From a bacterium (GTDB lineage Bacteria > Pseudomonadota > Alphaproteobacteria > Rhizobiales > Aestuariivirgaceae), in the NCBI GenBank assembly GCA_022842165.1, contig JALHQC010000006.1, forward strand, positions 1 through 64,000: a DNA stretch of 64,000 nucleotides. The letters are read 5' to 3'. Shown one piece after another: positions 47,615 to 55,771 of this stretch. A model generated the notes under the pieces. It had not been told where the DNA came from and searched no databases. It saw only the letters and a list, made by a program, of their open reading frames with translations. Positions within the stretch are counted from its first letter, which is position 1. Each line of letters opens with the position of its first letter. Both the position numbers and the translations under genes were made by a program.

Positions 47615-47824
47615 ATGAATACGGGTACAGTGAAGTGGTTCAACGAGCAGAAGGGCTATGGCTTCATCCAGCCCGACAACGGCCAGAAGGACATCTTCGT
47701 CCATATCTCCGCTGTCGAGCGCGCCGGTCTGCGCACCCTCAAGGAAGGCCAGAAGGTCCAGTTTGAGGTTGTGACGGACAAGCGCACGGGCCGCTCTTCG
47801 GCTGGCAACCTGACGGCTGCCTGA
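47615..47824 (+). CDS. Cold-shock protein (CspA family)
   Basis: This 69-residue single cold-shock domain has TVKWFNEQKGYGFIQPD (RNP1 KGYGFI), DIFVHISAVERAGL (RNP2) and a normal end. It binds single-stranded RNA/DNA as a chaperone or antiterminator. A typical Rho-independent terminator follows. About 265 bp lie between it and the divergent 5'-nucleotidase-like gene, leaving space for a long leader. Confidence 0.96.
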   Translation: MNTGTVKWFNEQKGYGFIQPDNGQKDIFVHISAVERAGLRTLKEGQKVQFEVVTDKRTGRSSAGNLTAA

Positions 47825-47852
47825 TCCGCTCAGTGCTTCTTTCACGGCGTGA

Positions 47853-47882
47853 TGCCCGGCCTTCTGGCCGGGTATTTTGTTT
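47853..47882 (+). terminator. Rho-independent terminator of the cold-shock gene
   Basis: GCCCGGCC-TTCT-GGCCGGGT followed by ATTTTGTTT: an 8-base stem with UUCU tetraloop and T-rich tail. Confidence 0.85.
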
Positions 47883-48267
47883 GGGGGTGTTATATTGCAT
47901 TGCGAAACAGATTTCTGTGCGGTCCATGCATTTTACGTATGACGATGAGGCAGAACTTGCCAATTTGACGCCAAGCCAAAGGTTAACGGCGATTAATTTC
48001 TAAGGCCGAAATAAGGCCCCTGCCGTTATAATGCTGTCGTATTCAAAGGCTAATTCCATCGCCCAGGGTGATCGTGGAGAGGGTATTCAATGCGACTCAG
48101 TCGATATGCATAAAACACATGACTGAAGCGCAAAGCTGCTGCTGGCTTTGTTAATAATTGCTCACTATATGGGCGCTGACAGAGTGCAGTGCACAATAAT
48201 AACCCTCGAGAGGTCGCCGATCGCCCAAGCTGGGCCGGGATTTTGAGAGATGAACAGGAGAATGAAC
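47883..48267. other. Long AT-richer leader region before the DUF1127 gene
   Basis: This 385-bp stretch has no gene I can support. It holds a TTAACGGCGATTAA element near 47985 (two TTAA six bases apart), a perfect TATAAT at 48027-48032 without a good -35, and then a 230-bp leader before the DUF1127 start. An sRNA or long 5'-UTR is possible; no known riboswitch fold was recognised. Confidence 0.45.
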
Positions 48268-48462
48268 ATGTCAACGATCACTTATGGCCGCGAGGCCGTC
48301 CGCAACCAGGGTTACTCGATGGGCACCGGCCTTGTTGGCCGCGTGAAGACCTATCTGGCCCGCAGCCGCGCCGAGCGTCAGCTCGCCCAGCTCGATGACC
48401 GGCTGCTTGCCGACATCGGCCTGAAGCGGTCGGAAATCTCCACCATGGTGTGGGGCAACTGA
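48268..48462 (+). CDS. DUF1127 small protein (YjiS-like)
   Basis: This 64-residue protein ends in RQLAQLDDRLLADIGLKRSEI, the DUF1127 signature helix pair. Family members in alphaproteobacteria act in RNA turnover and phosphate/carbon metabolism. ATG 48268 is chosen over ATGs at 48250 and 48262 because AGGAG (48256-48260) is seven bases before it. A strong terminator follows that lies within the end of the convergent prmA. Confidence 0.9.
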   Translation: MSTITYGREAVRNQGYSMGTGLVGRVKTYLARSRAERQLAQLDDRLLADIGLKRSEISTMVWGN

Positions 48463-48474
48463 AACGACGATCTT

Positions 48475-49422
48475 CTACAGGTCGGTTTCCCAGCCAGCTC
48501 CTGTCGAGCTGGCTCCAAGGCGTCCGGGTGTCCTCCCTCCCGGGCGCTTTTTCTTTTGGCGCTTGCTGAACACCAGCGCCGCCCAGTTTCCGCGCGTGAT
48601 GCGCCGGGAAAGAACCAGCCCCCGGTTCACATAAGTGGCCTCGATCCAGCGCATCTGCTCAAGCGTCAGTCCTGACAGGATGAGATCGCCGCCCGCTGCC
48701 AGCGCCTGAGTCAGGTTCTGCGCCAGCGCCACCAGTGGCCGCGCCAGGATATTGGCGAAGATCAGATCATACGGGGCATGCGCCACGATCGCCGGATGCT
48801 TCAGCCCCGCCGCTGTAATGCCCTTGATGAGCGGTGCGGTGCCATTCAGCGCGGCATTCGACAGGGTTACGCGCACGGCTTCCGCGTCGATATCGCTGGC
48901 AACGGCCACGCGGCCCGCGGCCTTGGCCGCGGCAATCGCCAGAACGCCGGTGCCGCAGCCCACATCCAGGATGTGCGACGGCTTGCGCCGCTTCAGGATT
49001 TCATCCAGTGCCAGAAGGCAGCCTTCGGTGGTGCCGTGGTGCCCGGTGCCGAAGGCCGTTCCGGCATCGATTTCGAGCGATACGCCGCCGCTCCGCCGCC
49101 GGTGCCGGTCATGCGAACCATGCAGGAAAAACCGGCCCGCCACCACGGGCGCCAGGCCTTCGAGCGATTGGCGTACCCAGTCCTGCTGCGGCATCGGCGC
49201 AATCCTGGCATCAGCGAAGCCGATCAGGCGCGAAGCGTCCTGTGCCTCGACCTCATCCGCAAAATAGAGCGAGACGTCCCACAACCCCTTCGCCTCGTCG
49301 GTCTCATTGATGGTAATCGCCAGGGGGTCGAGACGGAAATCCTCATCGAGAGACGAGGCCAGTTCATTGGCCTTGTCATGGCTGAGGCCGGAAATGGTGA
49401 GCGTGAAGCGGGCTTCGGTCAT
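48475..49422 (-). CDS. prmA: Ribosomal protein L11 methyltransferase
   Basis: This 315-residue protein has the PrmA layout: a substrate-binding N-terminal domain, GGVSLEIDAGTAFGTGHHGTTEGCL, HILDVGCGTGVLAIAAA (SAM motif I), DLIFANILARPLVALA (NPPY-like loop) and RGNWAALVFSKR. It trimethylates L11. The normal end is near that last motif. The extra 27 residues (from QKKKRPGG on) are translated from the antisense of the DUF1127 terminator and hairpin. Confidence 0.93.
   Translation of the reverse strand: MTEARFTLTISGLSHDKANELASSLDEDFRLDPLAITINETDEAKGLWDVSLYFADEVEAQDASRLIGFADARIAPMPQQDWVRQSLEGLAPVVAGRFFLHGSHDRHRRRSGGVSLEIDAGTAFGTGHHGTTEGCLLALDEILKRRKPSHILDVGCGTGVLAIAAAKAAGRVAVASDIDAEAVRVTLSNAALNGTAPLIKGITAAGLKHPAIVAHAPYDLIFANILARPLVALAQNLTQALAAGGDLILSGLTLEQMRWIEATYVNRGLVLSRRITRGNWAALVFSKRQKKKRPGGRTPGRLGASSTGAGWETDL
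48520..48556 (+). terminator. Rho-independent terminator of the DUF1127 gene
   Basis: GCGTCCGGG pairs with CCCGGGCGC (one wobble) around a 10-base loop, followed by TTTTTCTTTT. A second perfect hairpin, AGCCAGCTC-CTGTC-GAGCTGGCT, is at 48492-48514. Both lie inside the antisense prmA reading frame. Confidence 0.85.
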
Positions 49423-49460
49423 CAGGGACCGCGTTTAGCGGCCCCGTTCTCCTTCGTCCA

Positions 49461-50120
49461 TCAGGTAAGAGGAACGATCTCGATTTCCACGCGCCGGTTC
49501 TGGGCCTTGCCGCCAGCCGAGGCATTGGTTGCCACCGGCCGCGTTTCGCCCAAGCCCAGCACCTGGAAGCGCTGCGGGTTGTTGCCCTGCGTCACGAGAT
49601 ATTCGGCCACCGCGCCAGCCCGGCGTTCCGAAAGGTCGCGGTTGTAGCCGTCGGAACCATCGGAGTCGGTGTGGCCGGTCACGTCGACCAGCGTCTTGTT
49701 GAATTCGGCGAGCACGATCGCCACCGAGTTCAGCACGTCATAGAACTGCGGCTTCACTTCCGCGCGGTCGGTGTCGAAGGTGATCGAGGAGGGCATGTTG
49801 AGGATGATACGGTCGCCTGCGCGCGTCACCGAAACGCCGGTGCCTTCCAGCCGCTGGCGAAGCTTCGCTTCCTGATTGTCCATGTAGAGGCCCACGCCGC
49901 CACCCGCCAGGGCGCCGATGCCCGCACCGATCAGCATCGATTTCCGCGAATTGGCGTTGGTGGTCTTGCCGATGACGAGGCCAGCGGCCGTGCCCAGCAA
50001 TGCGCCGGTTCCGGCACCGATCGCGGTGTTGGAAAGCTTCTGCTCGCCAGTATAGGGGTCGGTCGAGCAGCCGGCGAGAAAAGCGGCCGAAGCCATGACC
50101 AATATCAACTTGCGGAACAT
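49461..50120 (-). CDS. OmpA-family lipoprotein with glycine-zipper segment (YiaD-like)
   Basis: This 219-residue protein has a lipobox (AAFLAGC). Glycine-zipper helices (AIGAGTGALLGTAAGLVIG, GAGIGALAGGGVGLYM) follow, then a C-terminal OmpA domain with VTGHTDSDGSDGYNRDLSERRAGAVAEYL that grips peptidoglycan. It anchors the outer membrane to the wall. ATG 50120 was chosen over the adjacent ATG 50123 because GGGGGAAA is then better spaced. Confidence 0.92.
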   Translation of the reverse strand: MFRKLILVMASAAFLAGCSTDPYTGEQKLSNTAIGAGTGALLGTAAGLVIGKTTNANSRKSMLIGAGIGALAGGGVGLYMDNQEAKLRQRLEGTGVSVTRAGDRIILNMPSSITFDTDRAEVKPQFYDVLNSVAIVLAEFNKTLVDVTGHTDSDGSDGYNRDLSERRAGAVAEYLVTQGNNPQRFQVLGLGETRPVATNASAGGKAQNRRVEIEIVPLT

Positions 50121-50187
50121 CATTTCCCCCCAACGTCGTTGCGGCTCATTCGCCCTCCGTTGTGACGGGAATGTGGTTAAGATTGGG

Positions 50188-52062
50188 TTATTCGGCGGCT
50201 TCGAGCTCGCCATCGACCAGAAACCCGCCCGACTGGCGCTGCCAGAGCGAGGCATAGAGCCCGCCCTTCCTCAGCAGCTCCTGATGGGTTCCTTCCTCGA
50301 CGATGCGGCCCTTGTCCATGATGACGAGGCGGTCCATTGCGGCGATGGTGGACAGGCGATGCGCCACGGCGATGACGGTCTTTCCCTCCATCAGCGTGTA
50401 GAGGTTTTCCTGGATCGCCTGCTCGACTTCCGAGTCGAGCGCGCTCGTCGCCTCGTCCAGCACCAAAATCGGCGCGTTCTTCAACAGCACGCGGGCAATG
50501 GCAATGCGCTGGCGCTGGCCGCCCGACAGCTTCACGCCACGCTCGCCCACATGCGCGTCATAACCCTTGCGCCCCTTGGGGTCGACGAGGCCCGCGATGA
50601 ACTCGTCCGCATGGGCTTTCCGCGCGGCGGCTTCGACCGCCGCCATCGGCGCATCGGGGTTGCCATAGCGGATGTTGTCGATCACCGAGCGGTGGAGGAG
50701 GGAGGTATCCTGCGTCACGACGCCGATCGCCGCGCGCAGCGAATCCTGCGTGGTCCGCGAGATATCCTGCCCATCGATGAGCACTTGGCCCTGCTCGACA
50801 TCATAGAAGCGCAGCAGGAGATTGGTCAGCGTCGACTTGCCCGCACCGGACCGGCCGACAAGGCCAACCTTCTCGCCCGGCGCGATTGCGAGGTTCAGCT
50901 TGTCCAAAACCTGCCGCGTACCGGCGACCGCCGGTTTGCCATAGTTGAAAGACACGTTCTCGAAGACGATGGCGCCGTCCTTCACGGCCAGCGGCCTCGC
51001 ATCGGCGGCGTCCCTGATGGCGCGTTCGCGGGCAATCGTCACGATGCCATCCTGGATGACGCCGATATTCTCGAACAGGCCGGCCACTTCCCAGATGATC
51101 CATTGCGACATGGCCTTGAGGCGCAGCGTAAGGCCGATCGCGAAGGCGATGGCGCCGGTGGTAATGGCGCCCGTGTACCACAGCCACACCGACATGGCCG
51201 ACATGGTGAAGATCAGCACGCCGGACAGAATCTGGAGCGTCGTCGTCATCAATGTCGACAGCCGCATCGAGCGGTTCACGGCATCGAGCATCCACTCCAT
51301 GCCTTCCCTCGCGTAAGAGTCCTCGCGGTCGGCATGGGCGAAAAGCTTCACTGTCGGAATATTGGTGTAGCTGTCGACGACGCGGCCCGTCACCAGCGAG
51401 CGCATGTCGGCCTGCTCGGCCGATATCTTGCCGAGCTTCGGCACGAAGTACCAGCAGGCGGCGGCATAGCCTGCCAGCCATATCGCCAGCGGCAGCATCA
51501 GCCAGGTGTCGCTCGTCGCCACCAGGATCAGCGCGCCAGCGAAATAGACCGCCACATAGACCACGACTTCGGTGAACTTCATTACCGCATCGCGGATGCC
51601 GAGTGCGGTTTGCATCACCTTGGTTGCCACACGGCCGGCAAAGTCGTTGGTGAAGAAGTCGATCGACTGGCGCAGCACATAGCGGTGCGCCACCCAGCGG
51701 ATGCGCATGGCATAGTTGCCGCGCAGTCCCTGATGCGAGATCGATTCCGAAATGAAGTTCAGGATCGGAAGTACCAGCAGGACGATGACGCCCATCACCA
51801 CCAGCTTGGTGCCGTGCAGCTCCCAGAAATTGGCGCGGTCGGCCTCGGCCAGAATGTCCACAAGGTCGCCAAGGAAGGCGAAGAGATAGACTTCAAGAAA
51901 GGCGATGACCGCCGAAAACACCACCGATGCCAGCAATAGCGGCCAGAAGGGCTTGGTATAGTGCCATGAGAATGCGAACAGGCCCTCCGGCGGCATCTGG
52001 GGCCGTTCGGGCGGAAATGGGTCCACGCGGCTTTCCAGCCACTTGAAAAATCGGTTGATCAC
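50188..52062 (-). CDS. ABC exporter, fused permease and ATPase (MsbA/multidrug type)
   Basis: This 624-residue protein has six N-terminal TM helices and a C-terminal nucleotide-binding domain: Walker A GLVGRSGAGKSTLTNLLLR, signature VKLSGGQRQRIAIARVLLK, Walker B ILVLDEATSALD, switch VAHRLST. It exports lipids or drugs as a homodimer. GTG 52062 with GGAGCG before it was preferred to the ATG at 52119. It lies 117 bp downstream of the HD-GYP gene on the same strand. Confidence 0.93.
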   Translation of the reverse strand: MINRFFKWLESRVDPFPPERPQMPPEGLFAFSWHYTKPFWPLLLASVVFSAVIAFLEVYLFAFLGDLVDILAEADRANFWELHGTKLVVMGVIVLLVLPILNFISESISHQGLRGNYAMRIRWVAHRYVLRQSIDFFTNDFAGRVATKVMQTALGIRDAVMKFTEVVVYVAVYFAGALILVATSDTWLMLPLAIWLAGYAAACWYFVPKLGKISAEQADMRSLVTGRVVDSYTNIPTVKLFAHADREDSYAREGMEWMLDAVNRSMRLSTLMTTTLQILSGVLIFTMSAMSVWLWYTGAITTGAIAFAIGLTLRLKAMSQWIIWEVAGLFENIGVIQDGIVTIARERAIRDAADARPLAVKDGAIVFENVSFNYGKPAVAGTRQVLDKLNLAIAPGEKVGLVGRSGAGKSTLTNLLLRFYDVEQGQVLIDGQDISRTTQDSLRAAIGVVTQDTSLLHRSVIDNIRYGNPDAPMAAVEAAARKAHADEFIAGLVDPKGRKGYDAHVGERGVKLSGGQRQRIAIARVLLKNAPILVLDEATSALDSEVEQAIQENLYTLMEGKTVIAVAHRLSTIAAMDRLVIMDKGRIVEEGTHQELLRKGGLYASLWQRQSGGFLVDGELEAAE

Positions 52063-52179
52063 GGGATCGCTCCAGACGCAGGGCCTCCACATCTGGGGTG
52101 CCGCGGGCCAAAATTCCATTGCTTCGAAGGCTTCACGCCAGCTTATAGACCGTTGCGCAGTACCGCGAAAGGGCGGGCC

Positions 52180-53538
52180 TCACGCCGCTGCGGCTTCGGC
52201 TCGCGCCAGCGCCGCCTGCAGGGCTTTGAAACACTCTCCGTCGATGGCGGTTCCAACCTCCCTTGCCATGATCTCGTAGGCCTTTGAGACCTGCATCGCG
52301 GGGCGGTAGGGGCGGTCGGCGGTCAGCGCGTCGAAGATGTCGGCGGCGGTAACGATCCGGGTTTCCAGACTGATGTCGGCTCCCGCCAGTCCGCGCGGAT
52401 AGCCCTTGCCGTTGAGCTTTTCGTGATGGCCGCCAGCGACGGGCGCCAAATCCGAAAAGACCGAAATTGACCGGAGGATGTTTTCCGAATGCACGGGATG
52501 GCTGCGGATTGCGGCAAATTCCTCGTCCGTAAGCTTTCCCGGCTTGTCGAGGATGGAATTCGAGATCGCCAGCTTGCCGATGTCGTGGAGCAGGGCAGCG
52601 CGGTTCAACCAGCGGCGGCGCTCCGGGGAAAATCCCAGTTCCTCGGCAATCATGTCGGTGAAGACCGCTACCCTTTCGCTATGGCCTCGGGTGAAGGAAC
52701 TCTTGGCATCGATCACCTGCGCGAAGGCGATGGCGATCTCGTCCAGATAGTCATCATCGACCCAGCGTTCGGCCTGCGCCGGCTCGAGGTCGAGGACACG
52801 CTCGGCCAGGCGTTCTTCCGCCAGGGCGCTCCAGAAACCAGGCTCCGCCTGAAGCCCGGCGAAAGCCTCGACCAAGTCAGGGTCGAACCAGGTTCCGGCC
52901 CGGTTGCGAATCTCCGCCAGCGCGGACTGAGGCCCATTCGAGACATTGAAGACATCGGCCACCTGCGCCAGAAGTGCAATTTGCGAGAACAGTGGAATGG
53001 CCTGGTCCTTCAGGCCCTGGGGCTTGCCGCTTCCGTCCCAATGCTCGTCAAGGTTCTGGATGCCGTCGCACACCGCTGGCGAGAACCGCATGCGCGCGGC
53101 GATTTCAGCGCCACGGTGGCAGCGCGCCTCGATCAGCTCACGGGCGATTTCGCCGCCGTTCTTCAGGATGTTGATAATGGCGCGGAACCGCTCGGCGAGG
53201 CCTTTTTCGAGCCCGGTGTGGCCCAGCACGAAGCGCAACGCCTGCGGCAGGCTGCCATCGATCAGCTTGAAGTCGCGCTTGAAGCCGATGTCGTCGGCCA
53301 GATAGAGCTGGCAGATGCGGGCGGCGTTGCTGGAGCAGCCGAGGTCCTTCAGCAGCAGTGTGTAGTAGAGGTCGGAAAGCGCGCCGGGCGTCAGGTTCAG
53401 ATGCGTGCCCAGCCGGGTCCCGATCCAGCAGCAGCGGATGCAGTGTCCCTTCGGCTGGCCCTCGGTCAGGTCGAGGGCGTGGCTCAACGCTCCGAGCAGT
53501 TCGGCGAGGCGGAGCTGGTGTTGGGAGGTTGCGGTCAT
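52180..53538 (-). CDS. Tandem HD-GYP-type phosphohydrolase
   Basis: This 452-residue protein has a second, complete HD-GYP domain (about residues 265-440: RGHSERVAVFT, LLHDIGKLAISNSILDKPGKL, HHEKLNGKGYPRGL, IVTAADIFDALTADRPYR). The first half repeats the fold in degenerate form (CHRGAEIAARM, NLDEHWDGSGKPQGL, QVADVFN) without the HD pair. HD-GYP enzymes hydrolyse cyclic di-GMP or cGAMP. There is no TM or sensor domain, so the first half may regulate. ATG 53538 starts the conserved part. Confidence 0.88.
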   Translation of the reverse strand: MTATSQHQLRLAELLGALSHALDLTEGQPKGHCIRCCWIGTRLGTHLNLTPGALSDLYYTLLLKDLGCSSNAARICQLYLADDIGFKRDFKLIDGSLPQALRFVLGHTGLEKGLAERFRAIINILKNGGEIARELIEARCHRGAEIAARMRFSPAVCDGIQNLDEHWDGSGKPQGLKDQAIPLFSQIALLAQVADVFNVSNGPQSALAEIRNRAGTWFDPDLVEAFAGLQAEPGFWSALAEERLAERVLDLEPAQAERWVDDDYLDEIAIAFAQVIDAKSSFTRGHSERVAVFTDMIAEELGFSPERRRWLNRAALLHDIGKLAISNSILDKPGKLTDEEFAAIRSHPVHSENILRSISVFSDLAPVAGGHHEKLNGKGYPRGLAGADISLETRIVTAADIFDALTADRPYRPAMQVSKAYEIMAREVGTAIDGECFKALQAALARAEAAAA

Positions 53539-53644
53539 CGCGGCATTGAAGCCGTGCAAACTTAAACTGCGGTGAATTTCGCCCCTCACATCTCCGTTAT
53601 TTGCATGATTGCGCCTTGTTTCGCGTGCTATCCAGCGAGCCCTG

Positions 53645-55072
53645 ATGCCGCCGCCGTCACGCCTCATACCGCTCATCATCGCATCGGCCCTGTTCATGGA
53701 GAACATGGACCAGACGATCATCGCGACGTCGCTTCCCGCGATCTCCAGGGACCTCGGCACCGATCCGATCGTGCTGAAGCTGGCATTTACCACCTATCTC
53801 CTGAGCCTCACGGTGTTCATTCCCATCAGCGGCTGGCTGGCGGATCGTTTCGGTGCGCGCCATGTGTTCCGCGCCGCGATCGCCATCTTCACGCTCGGCT
53901 CGATCGCCTGCGGAATGGCGTCCTCGCTCGGCGGCCTCGTGGGCGCCCGTGCCATGCAGGGCATCGGCGGCGCCATGATGGTGCCCGTCGGCCGCATCAT
54001 CCTGCTGCGCTCGATCCCGAAATCCGAACTGGTCGACGCGCTGGCCTGGCTCACCATTCCCGCCCTCATGGGGCCGCTGGTCGGCCCGCCCATCGGCGGC
54101 TTTATTACCGACAATTTCGGCTGGCGCTGGATCTTCTGGATGAACGTGCCCTTCGGCGCAATCGCGATCGGGCTTGCCACCGCGCTCATGCCGGAAACCG
54201 GGGTCGATGAGGTGCCGCCGCTCGACTTCAAGGGTTTCCTGCTGTCGGGCTTCGGGCTGTCGTCGCTGATCTTCGGCCTCACGGTGCTGGGGCGAGACTT
54301 GCTTCCGGGCTACATGCCCTCGGCGTTGATCGGCTTCGGCATCGTCATGGTCATCCTCTACGTGCTTCATGCGCGAAAGACCGCTGCCCCGATCCTCGAC
54401 CTGCGCCTCCTGAAGATCGAAACCTTCAGGGCAGGGGTCGTCGGCGGCAGCCTGTTCCGCGTCGGCGTCGGCGCCGTGCCTTTCCTGCTGCCGCTGATGT
54501 TCCAGTTCGCCTATGGCATGAGCGCCTTCCAATCCGGCCTCATCACCTTCATCGCGGCGGCCGGCGCCATTTCCATGAAATTCGGCGCCGCACGGCTGAT
54601 CCGCCGCTTCGGCTTCCGCCGCCTGCTGCTGGTCAACGGCGTGCTGGCCAGCGTGTCGATCTCGGTGATGGGGCTGCTCTCCGACACCACGCCCTATGTC
54701 ATCGCGCTGTCGCTGCTGTTCATCGGCGGTTTCCTGCGCTCGCTGCAATTCACGGCCATGAACGCCATGTCATATTCAGACGTCGACAATCAGCAGGCGA
54801 GTTACGCCACGACGCTCTACACCGTGTCGCAGCAGCTATCCCTGTCCATGGGCGTGGTGCTCGCCGCCTTCGTGCTCGAAGCCGCGCAATGGTGGCGGGC
54901 GGAAGCCACGTTGACGCCGATGGACTTCACCATCGCCTTCGCGGTCGTCGCCACCTGTTCGCTGATGGCCCAGTTCCAGTTCGCTGCACTTTCGCCCGGT
55001 GCAGGCGAAAGCGTCAGCGGCAAGGGTGCCCCGTCTCACGCAGACGTGAGAAAAAACGAAGCAGACGTGTGA
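53645..55072 (+). CDS. MFS drug-efflux transporter (DHA2/EmrB type)
   Basis: This 475-residue protein has about 14 TM helices. MENMDQTIIATSLPAISRDLG near the start, WLADRFGARHVFRAAI (motif A) and GWRWIFWMNVPFG (motif C-like) are EmrB/QacA features. It pumps hydrophobic compounds out with protons. ATG 53645 starts just before helix 1; the longer start at 53609 adds 12 residues. No regulator or membrane-fusion partner is adjacent. Confidence 0.9.
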   Translation: MPPPSRLIPLIIASALFMENMDQTIIATSLPAISRDLGTDPIVLKLAFTTYLLSLTVFIPISGWLADRFGARHVFRAAIAIFTLGSIACGMASSLGGLVGARAMQGIGGAMMVPVGRIILLRSIPKSELVDALAWLTIPALMGPLVGPPIGGFITDNFGWRWIFWMNVPFGAIAIGLATALMPETGVDEVPPLDFKGFLLSGFGLSSLIFGLTVLGRDLLPGYMPSALIGFGIVMVILYVLHARKTAAPILDLRLLKIETFRAGVVGGSLFRVGVGAVPFLLPLMFQFAYGMSAFQSGLITFIAAAGAISMKFGAARLIRRFGFRRLLLVNGVLASVSISVMGLLSDTTPYVIALSLLFIGGFLRSLQFTAMNAMSYSDVDNQQASYATTLYTVSQQLSLSMGVVLAAFVLEAAQWWRAEATLTPMDFTIAFAVVATCSLMAQFQFAALSPGAGESVSGKGAPSHADVRKNEADV

Positions 55073-55123
55073 CACGTTTTACCGCGCCGCGGCGTATCTC
55101 TTTCATCAAAGGGAGTATCACAC

Positions 55124-55600
55124 ATGAACCGCCGCAACCTGATGCGAACCGCTACGCTATCCACCCTGTTCCTGGCCGCCGGTGGCCTGAAGCTCCGCGC
55201 CGAGAGCTTCGAGATCACCAGGACGCCGGAGGAGTGGAAGGCGATCCTCACCCCTGAACAATATGCCGTGCTGCGCGAGGAAGATACCGAGCGCCCCTTT
55301 ACCTCCGCCCTGCTGGAAGAAAAGCGCAAGGGCACCTACAATTGTGCCGCCTGCGACCTGCCGGTCTATGCGTCCGAGACGAAGTATGAAAGCGGCACCG
55401 GCTGGCCAAGCTTCTTCGACGTGCTGCCGAACGCCGTGGGCAAGAAGGAAGACAACACGCTCTTCACCACCCGCACCGAAATCCACTGCCGCCGCTGCGG
55501 CGGGCATCTGGGCCACGTCTTCGACGATGGCCCCAAGCCCACGGGCCTCCGCTACTGCATGAACGGCGTGGCGATGAAGTTCGTGCCGGCAGTGGCTTGA
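55124..55600 (+). CDS. msrB: Peptide-methionine (R)-S-oxide reductase, exported
   Basis: This 158-residue MsrB has zinc sites CAAC and CRRC, GTGWPSFFD, and catalytic Cys in GLRYCMNGVAMKF. It repairs R-methionine sulfoxide. The N-terminus MNRRNLMRTATLSTLFLAAGGLKLRA looks like an exported (twin-arginine-like) signal, so it probably works in the periplasm. Confidence 0.94.
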   Translation: MNRRNLMRTATLSTLFLAAGGLKLRAESFEITRTPEEWKAILTPEQYAVLREEDTERPFTSALLEEKRKGTYNCAACDLPVYASETKYESGTGWPSFFDVLPNAVGKKEDNTLFTTRTEIHCRRCGGHLGHVFDDGPKPTGLRYCMNGVAMKFVPAVA

Positions 55601-55612
55601 TTGGCTTCCCTT

Positions 55613-55744
55613 GCCCTTCGAGGCTCGCTTTGCTCGCACCTCAGGGTGAGGGACAATTGATCTGCCTTTGTGCGGTGGCCGGACTAATTGGATGTGTACC
55701 ATCTTCCTCACCCTGAGGAGTCCACGCAGTGGGCCTCGAAGGGC
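55613..55744. repeat. Inverted repeat pair between msrB and uvrD
   Basis: GCCCTTCGAGGC...CTCAGGGTGAGG (55613-55652) and its inverse CCTCACCCTGAG...GCCTCGAAGGGC (55706-55744) face each other across 53 bp. Only the outer 12 bases of each arm match well. The CTTCGAGG/CTCAGGGTGAGG modules are common in intergenic regions of rhizobial relatives. Confidence 0.75.
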
Positions 55745-55771
55745 CCGGCCGCGAGTCCGCTAAACGAGCGA

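Noticed and set aside
47883-48267. Possible riboswitch in the DUF1127 leader
   Set aside because: No known aptamer core was recognised; only a promoter-like TATAAT and paired TTAA sequences are visible.
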